From the NCBI GenBank assembly GCA_032158295.1, contig CM063258.1, positions 129,001-193,000 of the forward strand: DNA of 64,000 nucleotides. Direction: 5' to 3'. The notes beneath the pieces are model-generated. The model was not told the DNA's origin. It made no database searches and saw only the letters and a program-made list of their open reading frames with translations. Every line of letters starts with the position of its first letter. Position 1 is the first letter of the stretch. Made by a program: the position numbers and the translations under genes. Positions 14,405-27,300 of this stretch are shown here, piece by piece. Source of the stretch: Pycnopodia helianthoides. Taxonomy: Eukaryota > Echinodermata > Asteroidea > Forcipulatida > Asteriidae.

Positions 14405-14858
14405 GAACACAACAATCATCCTCCCATGTTTAAGATCCTTGTTGAAGAATATCCGTATTATCATGAAGTGATGATTCAGCATTGTGTATTCTTCAGCCTT
14501 GCTACTATCCTCAAAGCTCAACTCAATAGGCAGCTTTAATTTCCATATGCTCTGGTTAAGTAGACGATCATTTTGGATTTGTCAACAAAAACAGGATTTG
14601 GATGTGCTTTGTTCACCACACATGGGGCTCAGATGTCTACCTGGGATTTTATGTTGGACGGAATCTTGTTAAAATCCCCCAGATAGTTAGATTATTCAGA
14701 GTTTATGAATGCACTGATGGTTCATCCAGAAAATGTGTAAAAAATAAAAAGTTATCCTTGAGGTTTTGTTAAACTTAAGCCCCTCTTAACAAATTGTTTC
14801 CCCCTGTTTATTTATCTTTGTCTTCTAATAGAAATTTTAAAAAAAGTAATATGATGTG

Positions 14859-14920
14859 TATTTATTTGTTTGTTTATTTATTAATTATTTATTTGTTTGT
14901 TTGTTTATTTATTTGTTATT
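14859..14920. repeat. TTTA/TTTG tetranucleotide microsatellite
   Basis: Interspersed tttatttg and tttgtttg tetranucleotide repeats over about 60 bp, not associated with a splice site. Confidence 0.8.
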
Positions 14921-15315
14921 GTTTGGGTTGGGTTTAGGTTGCTGGCAGAGTATAAATTAGCTCATATTGTGTTCATTTCTGGCTTCTAAGAAAATTCCAT
15001 CTAATCGGCAGATCCAAAGTTTAAAGAAGAGGGAACTGAAAAGTACAGGACTTTGTCTAAACTCAATTTTTTATACAATGTTATTCCCTCTTTGCAATTG
15101 CAGGCCGAGTAACAATTGTTTTGCAAAATAATATCTCTTTTCCCGCAGTATTGTAACTACAGATTTGGTATTTTTGTAATTTCACGTTAGTGTTTACTGT
15201 CATGGGTTTATACATGTTAGTGTGACTGTTAGCAGGATAGCAACAATGTTTGATTGAATTAGAAACTAAGCAATAAGAAGTACTAAGGACGATTGTTTTG
15301 CTTTTTTCATTCTAG

Positions 15316-18300
15316 ATGCCCAAGTACTCATGTTGGAGAATTCTGTCAGCATAGGGACCCTTGTTTCGTGACGACTCCCTGTATGCATGGTGGCACCTGT
15401 GTTGTGGAACTCCATGATAATGCCACACCCACCTTTAGATGTGAATGTTCCATTCAATGGACGAACTCTGTGTGTGAGTTACAGGTTGACAATGTTTGTC
15501 AGAATGATACTCTGTGTCTGAATCAGGGACGCTGTAATCTTCTACCGGACTCACTGACAGAATACACGTGTGCATGTAAAGCTGGCTTTACAGGTAAGTT
15601 GGACAACCTCTACCCCAGAAGATTGGATCTAAGAAATGTAGCCTTGATTGAACTCTTCTTTGATCCATTTACTTTTACGATCATATTGTAAAATAAACTG
15701 GCTTAAAAGGTTGTAAAACAAATGTTCACCCTTAATTAACCCATGGTCTTGTCTAAAACTTTGATGCATTATTGTGTGGGACTAGGCATACTGTACCCAC
15801 TATGTAAACAATGGCAGTTTACCAGGTATGTCTTCTGCCACTTTGATATTCCAAAGTGTTCTATTGCGGTAAAGGTTTTAAAGGGTTTATACATAATTTC
15901 TTTTGGTGTGTGTTTATTTATCAACAGGTGAAAACTGTAATATGATTGATTACTGTGTCGGAAACACATGTCAGAATGGAGCAACCTGTAATACAGACGC
16001 CATTGGCTACACATGTACATGTACAGAGTTCTACCATGGTCCAAACTGCACCATTGATATCAATGAATGTACAGAAAACCCAACACAATGTAATAATGGT
16101 GGCACCTGCATCAATCAAATCGGGTCCTTCATATGCCAATGTGCAGTGGGATACACTGGTAGAAGATGTGAATCTATCTTCATTCCATGTGAACCAAGTC
16201 CGTGTTTACACAATGGTGTCTGCATTCGTTTACAAGGACAGTATAACTATGAATGCTCATGTGTTCAAGGTAAGAAGATCCTTTAATCAGCAGCCATGTA
16301 AAGTCTCAACCAAGTCCTATCAGAAAGTTACCAAAGTCTTTATAAAGTTTCCAAAGCTGATGTACATTGTAGGTAGTGTTTAAGAAATGTATTATTATTA
16401 TTATTGGTTTATTAAATACATTCAAACATCGCAGCCAAAGGCTGAATTGTGTTTAAAATACACAAGAGTTTTATTACAATCTATTGGTAGCTTATCTAGA
16501 TTAAACTAAGAAAAAATGGAAGAATCAACATGAGACATTTTCATTAACCTTTTTGTTAACTGTAATGATGCATTTTTAGAACAACAATTAAATGAATGTA
16601 ATTGCTTGGTTGTATAAATTGATTCATGATATTGACATATTTCTTTTGGTTAGGTTATACTGGTTACCACTGTGAGAACAATATTGATGATTGTGTTAAC
16701 GATGATTGCTCTCATGGACTCTGTATTGATGACGTGGACTCCTACACTTGTGAATGTGACCCAGGATACACAGGTACAGATATATGTCTAGTTCCTATGT
16801 TTGGATGCACAGTATTCTTATAAAGTTATAAAGCATAATTTAAGCACTCAGTCTATTCTAGTTTGGAACCCTCCTTTGCATGTGATAGCATAATAAGTTA
16901 TTCCAAAGGTATTGAGTAAATAACCAGACCATCAATAGACCTTTTGCATAAGCTGCCATTGCTGACAACAAACAATGGAAATGCCCACTTGTTTATGCGC
17001 CAAGAATGCGTATCAGCCAATGAGAAGGCATCTTTTGACCTCAGTGAGGGCGCTGTTTTAGCCGGTGACACCATGTGAAGGGTTCTATGGGAAGTCTCTG
17101 AAAGCAGAAAATTTAACTTACTTCATGTTACTCTACAATCAGGTAGATAAGAAAATTATCCCACCCAATTTTTTGAATGTTTTCTTTGAATTAATGAGAG
17201 ACAATAACATAATGAAAATAGTACTTCAAAAATTACTGGACTGATTTCTGTTTGGACAAAATCGTAATGATTGTAGTTTGAGTATGAGTGTGTTTTTAGC
17301 ATGTTGATTTCTGAAACTTTCTTTTTTCTTATTCTCTTTAACTATACAGGTCAGTACTGTGATATAGACATAGATGAGTGCAGTGAGCACCAAAATCTGT
17401 GTATTAATGGAGCTACATGCAGGAATATGGATGGTGATTATGAGTGTTTGTGTGTGTATGGATGGGAAGGAAAAAATTGCCAAAACAACATCGACTCATG
17501 CGCACCGAATCCTTGTAGGCATGGTGCAACTTGTGAAGATCTGGATGACAAGTTTAGCTGTATCTGTACCCCTGGATATACTGGTAAGAAAACATATAAC
17601 TTTAGTGGCTGAACTTAGCTGTTGTTGGCTCTGATTTAGGCTAACATTGTATGTGTTAACTTCCTGTTGTTGTCTGACCATCCACTGTGGTTTTGAATGA
17701 TAGATAAATTATGTCAGCATGCAATAGGACATCACATGGTGAATGTATACACAGTGCAAATAATTACACAGTTAGTTTTGTGCACAGTTTGGCCAACAAA
17801 TGGTTGGTCAGGTTTTTTTTTTTAATGTTACCAATATTAGGAGGGTTAAAGAGTGACAAGAAGTGTCACATTACATGTATTTTGTCCCAAATACTTAAAA
17901 GTTCATGATTCAATCAACTTGATAGTTGCCTACATTCATTCTTTTTTGTTCTTAATGTGCCATAGCCGGACAATTTTCTCATAATAGCCTTTTTTTCTTA
18001 AAAGGAATGTTTGTCATCCATGTCTTACAAATGATTTCTTGCAGGGATATATTGCCATCTTGAAGATGCATGTGTTAGTAATCCCTGCTCTGATACAGCA
18101 ACATGTCACACAAACCCTAGTAACGGTGAAGCTGAGTGTTTTTGTCCAAGAGGTCTGGAGGGGAGTGACTGCTCCATTGACATTGATGAGTGTATCTACA
18201 GTAAGTTTACTCTCTGATTCAAACACACAGATTGTCAGTTTTATGTCCCATTTTAATGACTGCTAGTCCCATTTTAATGACTGCTAGTCCCAGTTTAGTG

Positions 18301-21300
18301 ACTGCTGGTCCCAGCTTAATGACTACTAGCCCCAGTATAATGCTAGTATAATGACTGCTAGTCCTAGAATAATGACTGCTTGTCCCAGTATAATGACTGC
18401 CTGTCCCATTTTGATGACTGCTAGGCCCAGCTTAAGCTGAGACAGTTTGGACAGTTACAGAGGTGATGGTATATAGGCCTGTGCCCAGTAATCAGGTATC
18501 CTGGTACCCAAAATCATATGTCAATATCCGGTTCCATTTTATCGGTTTCATTACTAGAAAATTGAGGTGAACATTTCAAATTCGCCATAATAGTCAGTTA
18601 GAAGACTTTAAAAATTTCAAAAACACCCCTGATGTATACCACTACTTCAGAACCGAATCATTGTGGATAATGGGCACCCGGATACAAAATTACCTGTTAA
18701 CGCACAGCCCTAAATGGCATATACAGGCAAACTATGCACTGATGAAGTACACTTAGCACACAAAGAGTATTAAGGAATAAGTGATTGTCAGGAATTAATC
18801 TACATATACATTATCTCAAATTTCAAAGAGGTTGAACAGAGTATGTCACAACAATTATCAAGTTTTGATTTGTTTTCCTTTTTCTGCCAGGTCCTTGTGA
18901 GCAGGAAGGTACTTGCGTCAATGTTAATGGCTCCTACATGTGTATCTGCGCGCCAGGTTTAACTGGTACCCGGTGTGAAGTAAATATCAATGAATGTTCA
19001 TCTATTCCATGTGTCAATGGTGGGACATGTTTGGACCAGCCAGGGCAGTTCTTATGTGTCTGTGTCAGAGGTTAGTTTGTCTTGTCATAGGTCAAAGGCT
19101 TACCTGATCACCTGAGTTCTATAGTCATATATCTACAAAGACTTTTATTACAAGGAATTCATGTAAGCTTGGGCGATACCACGATATTATCGAATATAGC
19201 AATACTAGTTCTGAAACGATTATGATATCGGGTCACGTTTTTTTTAATCGTGATATCGGTAAATCGCGATATCGTTAAGTATCGCGATGTATTTCCTAGC
19301 CGAGACGATCTTGCAACAATAAATCTCCCTGTCGAGACGATATTGCAACAATAAATCTCCTTGTCGAGATGATTTGCTGCAACAAAGAGTTGCAAGTCAC
19401 AGACCGCAACCGCAAGATTCCCAAACAGATCTGATCAAACAGTTTAGTCTTCGGAAAAAAAACCAACATCAAAGCCTTAGCGGTCAGGCGGTCTCACACA
19501 GACGGGTGTTATCACGTGCATTATCACGCGCGTGTTGCGGACGTGCGAGTAGCGTGATCTAATTAGCTATGCACACATAAAGAACAGTCTGTCATGCGCA
19601 GTTAACACATTAAATGTGTGTAAGTAATAGGCCCAGGTTTTCATACCATAGGTTTAGAGTAAAACCCGAAGAATAGGTGATTGGAATATTGATAGAAATA
19701 ATAGGTCAATCATAGCCACAACTCACACCGTGAGATTTGTAGTAGATTGACGTCATAAAAAAATAATCGCGATTATATCGAATATCGCGATATATTCTCG
19801 ACGATATATCGTGGCTGAGAAAAAGCGATATCGCCAAAGCTTAAATTCATGATATGTTGATAATACATGGCATATTATCAGTGTTAATTATATTGATTAT
19901 GTATATTTTTTTTAAATATTTTTGGCTCACAAGTCTTCAATTTTTTGATTTTTTGTATAACAGGTGAGATAATAATTTTACTTAACATGCTTTCAGAATT
20001 TAGTTCATTTTGAACAGTATCCTATTTGATGACTTTTTGCTGATTAACCTCCTGACCTTTAACCCTTAGGTTATACTGGTGTATATTGTGAAGTGGACAT
20101 TGATGAGTGTGCCGACAGACCATGTCTTAATGATGGGATCTGTATTGATCGAATTGGTCTCTTTGAATGTCGGTGCCTTGATGGGTTTGAGGATGAACTC
20201 TGTCAAGTGAACATAGATGAATGTCAATCAGATCCATGTGTCAATGGAGCAACTTGCCATGATGGCAGGAATGAATATTCATGTAGCTGTCTGCCAGGTT
20301 AGTATGTTAGTATGTCTGCAAAAGATCCTTTTTTGTGGCTCATGTAAAAAATGTTATACATAAAATAACTTGTCAAGTGCAAATAAGATATTCTTCTATG
20401 CCATGTGATGTATTTGTTTATTATCCTAGACCTTCAGTCATATTTCTTTCCTGAACATTTGCAGCTCACTGACGAGAGTACAATTCAAAGAGCTAAGTTG
20501 TCTTGAAGGTTTACACAATCCAATACCATCACAAGTAAACTATGACTGGTTCATTATTCTGTACATACGATATAGTTTCTAATAATAACGATGTATACTC
20601 TTGCGTTCAGGTTACGCAGGTGACCACTGTGAGAACGACATTGATGATTGTGATGCAGATTCCTGCCCAAATGGACGGTGTATTGACGCTCTCAATAGTT
20701 TTGAATGTGAATGTTATGATGGCTATGAAGGAATACGCTGTCAGAATCAAATTGATGAATGTCTTAGACAGCCATGTCAAAATGGTGGCCGATGCTTTAA
20801 TTTGGTTGGCTCGCACCAATGTGTTTGCCCTTCAGGTACAGAAGGTAAGATGGCGTTTTATTACTGATGTTAACAATTTAATTATAAAATGCTTTTTGGG
20901 GGGAAGTTTCTCCTGCATTATCAAGTATTCTACATGGTGTCACTAAAACTTAAACAAGGGACTCGGAGAAACTGAACCTTTCTCAATAAATCACAGACAA
21001 ACAAAATATACAACTTAATTTAAAAATCTTTGAATGTATTAAGAAGTAGGAATTTATACAAATCTAACTTTAGAAAGTGATCAAAAAGAATGTAGTGTAA
21101 TTTTCTGTTCTATTTCTTTCCTTAGGAACCGACTGTGAAGTGAACGTGTATGAATGTTCATCGAATCCTTGTCAGAATGGTGCTAGTTGTATTGACTTCA
21201 TCAATAGCTATGAGTGCAACTGTTTACCAGGCTATGAAGGGGTACTTTGTGAAGTTAACATTGATGAATGTGAATCTACTCCATGTGCTAATGGTGGAGC

Positions 21301-24300
21301 ATGCCATGATGATGTCAATAGATTCATCTGTTCATGCCCTTCTGGATATCATGATCCTTACTGCCTGTCTAGTATCAACGAATGTGAAAGTGATCCATGT
21401 TTAAATGGTGGTACATGCCAAGATGGTGTCAATGAATACGAATGTGACTGTCCAAGAGGGTATGGTGGCACTCGTTGTGATACAGATATCGATGAGTGTA
21501 GTTCCAATCCATGTCAACATAGTGGACAGTGTACCAGTGGCCTAGACTTCTTCACATGTGAATGTCAAGTAGGGTACACTGGTTCCAATTGTGAAATCAA
21601 CATCGATGATTGTGTTGAGAATGCATGTCACAATAATGGCACTTGTATTGATGATGTAAACGCTTATGAGTGTGTTTGTATCCCGCCGTATACCGGTGAA
21701 ATATGTGATGACATACTTCAGCCATGCGAGAACCATCTTTGTGAGAATGGAGCTACATGTATTGTGTATCCTAACTACAGTGCCTACCGCTGCAAGTGTG
21801 TGAGTGGCTATACTGGTAAGTTCACTTATAAATCAATAAGTATTGGCAATATACTTTGGCAATAAGTATTGGCATATACTTGCAATAAGTATTGCAATAG
21901 TTGGCACTGGCAATAAGTATTGCCAACTCAATGGACTCTTGCTAGAACCGAGTGGGTTTACAGGTACAACTGTGAATTTAATCCGCTTGGGGGAGCTCAA
22001 ACAGTATGTTCTGCTCATCTTCAGCAGTTAAGGAAATCATATTTTGAGTTATCCCAAATTCATAAAAGTTATCAAGAACTACGACAGGGATGACATGTTG
22101 GATTATATGTTATTAGTAGCCTGACATGAGAAGTATGTTCTTCATCTGTTAAATTGATTTGCAATAATTTAAGTAGTATGAATAATGGATGTTTTATGTT
22201 GTATGTTACTTTGTAGGTGAATACTGCAATCGTGATATCAATGAATGTGATTATCCACCTTGTCGTAATGGAGCTCAGTGTAATAATACCTTTGGATCTT
22301 ATGATTGTATCTGTCGACCTGGCTATGGTGGCAAAGATTGCAACGATAATATTGATGAATGTGCATCAGGTAAGACCATCATTCACTCTGTCAAAACTGT
22401 TTCGGTTTAATCAGAACAACTTCTTGGTGTACAACTTTGTACATCCATTACAAGTAAGTACAATAAATGTTGGTCTTAGTAAAGAGACTTGGTCATAATA
22501 ATATACCACTTTTCTCAACATTTTTACTTTTAGTCTCACTCCACCTTTGAGTTATTCTATCATAGTTTCATTTGGTCATGTTGAAATTGAAAATTCTTGC
22601 ATTACCAGTTTTTTATCTTCCCTTTTTTTTACTTTTTTTCTTCTTCCAGCACCTTGTCACAATGGCGCAGTTTGTTTTGATGAGAACAACGACTACATGT
22701 GTGATTGCTCATTAGGATTCATAGGAAAGAATTGTGAAACAGAGATCAATGAGTGTGTATCTAACCCATGTCAGAATGGAGCATCATGTCATGACTATGT
22801 AGCTAGTTTTACATGTACCTGTGAGGTTGGATTTAGTGGAGTGTTCTGCCAAACCAATGATTTGGACTGTACTGACAGGTATTTATTAATTGTTTCACAC
22901 ATCAGTTTTGTAGTTGTATAGTCATGAAATACAATTTGGGGTTGAACAAGGAAAAACTTACTAGAGCGGGATTTGAACCAACGACCTCCAGATTAACACT
23001 CAACCAACTGAGCTATCTAGCCGGCACGTTAATTCAGAGGTCATTGGTTCAATTCCCGCTCTGGTCAATTTTTCTATGTTCAACCCCAAATTATTAAAAA
23101 TTTACCCAAACTGTTTCCCTTGTGGCTTATTTCTTTAAACTTGAAATGAAAAAGTGGCACAGTGATCCCCTGACCGCTGCTTAAAGGTTGTGTGGCTTCT
23201 GACTGGCACCCTGAACAAAGATATTGACAAAATAGGGAACCGCCAACATAGAGCTAGATAGCTCAGTCAGTGGAGCACTGGCACGTTAATTTGGAGGTTG
23301 TTGGTTCAAATTCAACTCTAGTCAATTTTGTTTTGTTCAGTCCCAAATTATTTTGAATTTACACAGGCAGTTGCCCTTGTGGTTTATTACTTGAAGTGGG
23401 TCATGAAATATAGTGTGAAGAACAAAAACAAAATGGAGACAAGCTAATTTCCCTGCAGTAATTGTGTTCTAGATGCCCTTTTTTATTTGTAACTTCTGCC
23501 AGTTGTTAAACAATGTATTCTTGGCATCGGTGAAAATGAGCAAATGTCATACTGCTTGATTACTTGATTGTATGATTACAGACCAGAACTCAAGAGTTGT
23601 TGTATTTATTTACAGTTCATGTCTGTATGGAGGAACCTGCATTGATGGAATCAATGAGTACACCTGTCGCTGTCCTCCTGCTTACACTGGTCCTAATTGT
23701 CAGTATCAGGTGGATGAATGTAGCTCTAATCCATGCCTAAATGGTGCTACATGTATGGATCATAATGGCTACTATACATGCAACTGTGTCTTGGGTTATA
23801 TAGGAGAGAACTGTCAGGTGAGTTTACACCGCTAATATTGGTTTTCTTGTTAATTATTAATAATCTGATAATCTGTTGCAGATGATTTTATTCATTCTGA
23901 AGATACTTTACTGAAAAACCGTAAGGTATCTATACCTAAATATTTTTTAGTTCTTCTCAGAATTAGTGAATTTTTGGGTCGCCAGTGATGATTCATGATT
24001 GGTGTTGGTCATTGCTGATATTTGTATTTCTTGTCTTAAAGGGATTGATCGATTGGTGTAGTGAAGATAAAAATCCTTGTTATAATGGCTCGATATGCTC
24101 ACAAACAGACAACACATATTCCTGTAAGTGTAGATCAGGATGGACTGGATCTCTGTGTGATGTCCATCAAGTATCTTGTGAAGTGGCTGCTGCTGACAAA
24201 GGTAAAACATGATGAATAACAAGAAAAAAAACTCTGTCCTTAGTTATGCCTTTATACTGGTGAAAAAGCACACATGGAAACCGTTTGTTGCAGTGATCCA

Positions 24301-27300
24301 TAATGCTTCTAACTGGATAGTGTCTCATAGTTAAATCACAGTGACCAATGATATGATGCGTTTCATCTTTTCTTTCAGCATACCCAATTCTTGGCATCTT
24401 AAAGTCTTGTTCCCCTGCATCTTCCAGTGGTTGGCCTCAATCTTGTCTAAAAGAAGTCTGTTTGGCTTTTCATTGTCAAGACACATTGGAGAAGTTGGCA
24501 CATTCCTTTTTCATTTCTACATGTAACTCCTTGTATTTTCCTTCAGGTATAAGTGTTGAAAACTTGTGCCTACGCAATGGAACATGTCATCCTCAAGGAT
24601 CAAGTCACGTTTGTCAATGTATTTCTGGGTACCAGGGAAGTTACTGTGAGATTAATATATATGAATGTGCATCGGCTCCCTGCATGAATGGTGGCGCCTG
24701 TCGCGATGAAGTAAACCAATACAGGTGAGTCAAGTGTAGTAATAACACTTCAATCAGTTTGATGTAACTGCTGATGTTTGTATTAGTTGGTTAGGCATTA
24801 TATATCTGACAGTTTACACAAAGAATGGATAGATAGCTGTTTGTATTTAAACAGCTACTTGAGCAAAATTGTTTAATGGGAATTCTATGTAAACTTGTTT
24901 AAAGTGCGTTTGTTTCTCATTGAATTGTAATTTTAATATTTTTACACTTCTGAATTTTTTGTGACTATCGATCAACAAATTAGGCCCCAACCTCAAGGTT
25001 TTGAAAAACTTGCTACACTTTTGGGGTTCGCGATGTGTGTCAAAATGACAATACACTGATGTCATCTATGGGATGTTGCTTTGTTATTGCGACAAAGGGG
25101 CTATACAAGATTGAGCTCTCACAAATTACATTACATGAGTGATGACGTCACAGGGTTTTTTGCGATTCTTTCTGAAAAGCACCAGAGAAAGGTATTCAAA
25201 TTATTTTTTGTACAAGTAAAATCTGTTTACTCTCTTATGAACTCAACTTCCTTATTGTTAGATCACATTTTAAATGAATTTCAGGAAAGATCACTTTTGG
25301 CCGTTTTCGTTCAAGCATAGACATTGTTGGAATTATACTGCTGTTAGCTTTGGCCAGTTCCACAATGTGTACATTATTTTAGGGTCAGGAATCATTATCG
25401 GCAGCTTTTACCTGATTAATATAATTTTAACTGCAATACTTTGTCACAGGTGTTTATGTATACCTGGTTTTACTGGACGCAACTGTGAGATAAACATTGA
25501 TGAGTGTGAGAGTTCTCCTTGCATGAATGGTGGTGTCTGTCATGACCTCATTAATATGTACAGCTGCTCATGTCACGCTGGTAGTGAAGGTAAGCTACAA
25601 TCCCTCAATAATATTATGGTCATAAAGTTTCAAGAGGCTTTTATCATAACTGTTGCCTTGTTTATCATGTAGTGTCACGGAAAGACATTCTGCCACAGTC
25701 ATTTCTCATCAGTTCACATACATTTGTACACGTCACTAAATGTCAATGTTGTCATTGTCATCAACAGGTGTTGACTGTGAGGTTAACTTAAATGATTGCT
25801 TCAATGGGGCATGCTTCCAAAATGGCACATGTAGAGACCTTGTAGGTACATTTACCTGTGACTGTCCACCAGGCTATGTTGGTCAACGTTGTGAAGGGGA
25901 CATTAATGAATGTTTACTCAACCCATGTCACCCTAATGGAACATTGGATTGTACACAAAAAAGCAACGACTACGAATGTGTCTGTAAATTGGGATATGAA
26001 GGTAAGTTATAAACATTTGAGAGTAATATAAGGCCAAGTAAAATAAATAGCATGTTGCTCGTCCCGACTTTTACAAAAATGGCACATAAAAATGGAGATA
26101 TTTCAGCTCATGAATCTTTACAAAAAATTTTGAATTTGGTCACAATTTTTTTAACACAATTGATTGTTCTGCTAACATTCGGCCGTTGTAGATTTATTCA
26201 TTTATTATTATTATTATTTTTTAATAACAAATAACAAAAAAATTGGTGTGGCGTCAAAAATTGGAGCGAGTGGGGACGAGCAACATGTTATTTTACTTGT
26301 CCTAAGAATAATGATAAACTAAATATGTTGCTGTAAAGTACAATACATGAAAGAAATCAACCACCATCTTAGATTCCTGAGCAGAAGTCTTTGAGAATCA
26401 AAATGAGGCTAAATTCAAAAGTAGAGTAATACTACTGTACTACAATACTTTATGAAGAGATATTTATGCTACTTGCTGTTAACTGTTTTTCTAACTGGTA
26501 ATGTTTTGACAGGACGTAACTGCGAGATTAAAGCGCATCACTGTGATGTTAATCCATGTCAGAATGACGGCACGTGTACACTAACACGTACTGGTGTTAC
26601 CTGCCAGTGCACGCAGGTATGTACTTCTAGTAAATATATTTTCTGGAGTTTCTGAATTTGAAAACTACGTATGATGTATTTATTGTTGAGGTTTTGAAAG
26701 TTCCAACTATTTGGATTGACAAGAATTGAGAATGCTTAAACATTGTCCAGTCACATGTACGTGGGAAAAAGCACCTGCACATTATAGTCACTTATGTGTA
26801 CAATGTGGAAAGAGTAACATATATATATATATTCTTTTGGTGTTAAATGATCTCTTTTGACCCTTCCCCCACAGGATTTCAAAGGTCCAACTTGCATGGA
26901 ACCAGTGACAATGTGCGATATAAATCCATGTCAAAACGCTGGTACCTGTCATCTTACGGATGACAATGAAGCTGGCTTTATGTGTTCCTGTCCACCTGAT
27001 ATGACTGGATTCAATTGTGAGATTTATGATCCATGTCACTCAGCACCGTGTAATAATGACGGAACATGTATCAAGCAATGGGATTCATTTGATTGCCAAT
27101 GCCCTCCAAGATGGAATGGACGTCAATGCCAACTTTTTGATCCGGAATTCCTTGGTGGAATCGGTTCAGACCCAAACATTCAAACTCCACCAACCCTCCA
27201 ACCTGTTCTGACATCAAGAATTATCCCAGTAGAGACTACGACCATCAATCCTACTACAGAATCAAACAGCATAGGGATACAATGTCCTAGAGATTGCAGT

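Larger units (their letters stand above)
1..15315 (+). other. Non-coding stretch upstream of the first visible Notch exon (probable large 5' intron)
   Basis: No exon with EGF cysteine spacing, signal peptide or other recognisable domain was found on either strand; open frames are short and AT-rich. The exon at 15316 begins in the middle of EGF1, so at least one upstream exon (signal peptide and first half of EGF1) must exist. I did not find it here, so this whole stretch is most simply intron. It contains scattered CSL consensus sites, a minisatellite with an inserted MITE, simple repeats and a short CpG-rich patch near 425-510. Part of it could be intergenic if the missing exon is hidden here. 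Confidence 0.6.
15316..27141 (+). other. Notch: Notch EGF-like repeat array (end of EGF1 through EGF36)
   Basis: I count the tail of EGF1 (ends [10 protein letters not shown]) plus 35 complete EGF modules, matching the 36 of Drosophila Notch and vertebrate NOTCH1/2. Most have the calcium-binding DI(D/N)EC start. The ligand-binding EGF11-12 pair is split by introns at 18201-18890 and 19071-20069; EGF12 keeps the O-fucose consensus C-V-N-G-G-T-C (Thr codon 19024-19026). EGF13 lacks the usual G-Y-x-G before its last cysteine, reading GFEDELC. EGF29 has the elongated first loop also known at this position in NOTCH1. The final module ends near 27141. Confidence 0.93.

Noticed and set aside
16925..17100. 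Possible MITE with atagacctttt start
   Set aside because: The start resembles family C (tatagaccttta), but no matching right end was found.
22960..23350. Functional tRNA genes
   Set aside because: A and B boxes are recognisable but acceptor stems and cloverleaf pairing are broken, and the sequence recurs as a dispersed repeat.
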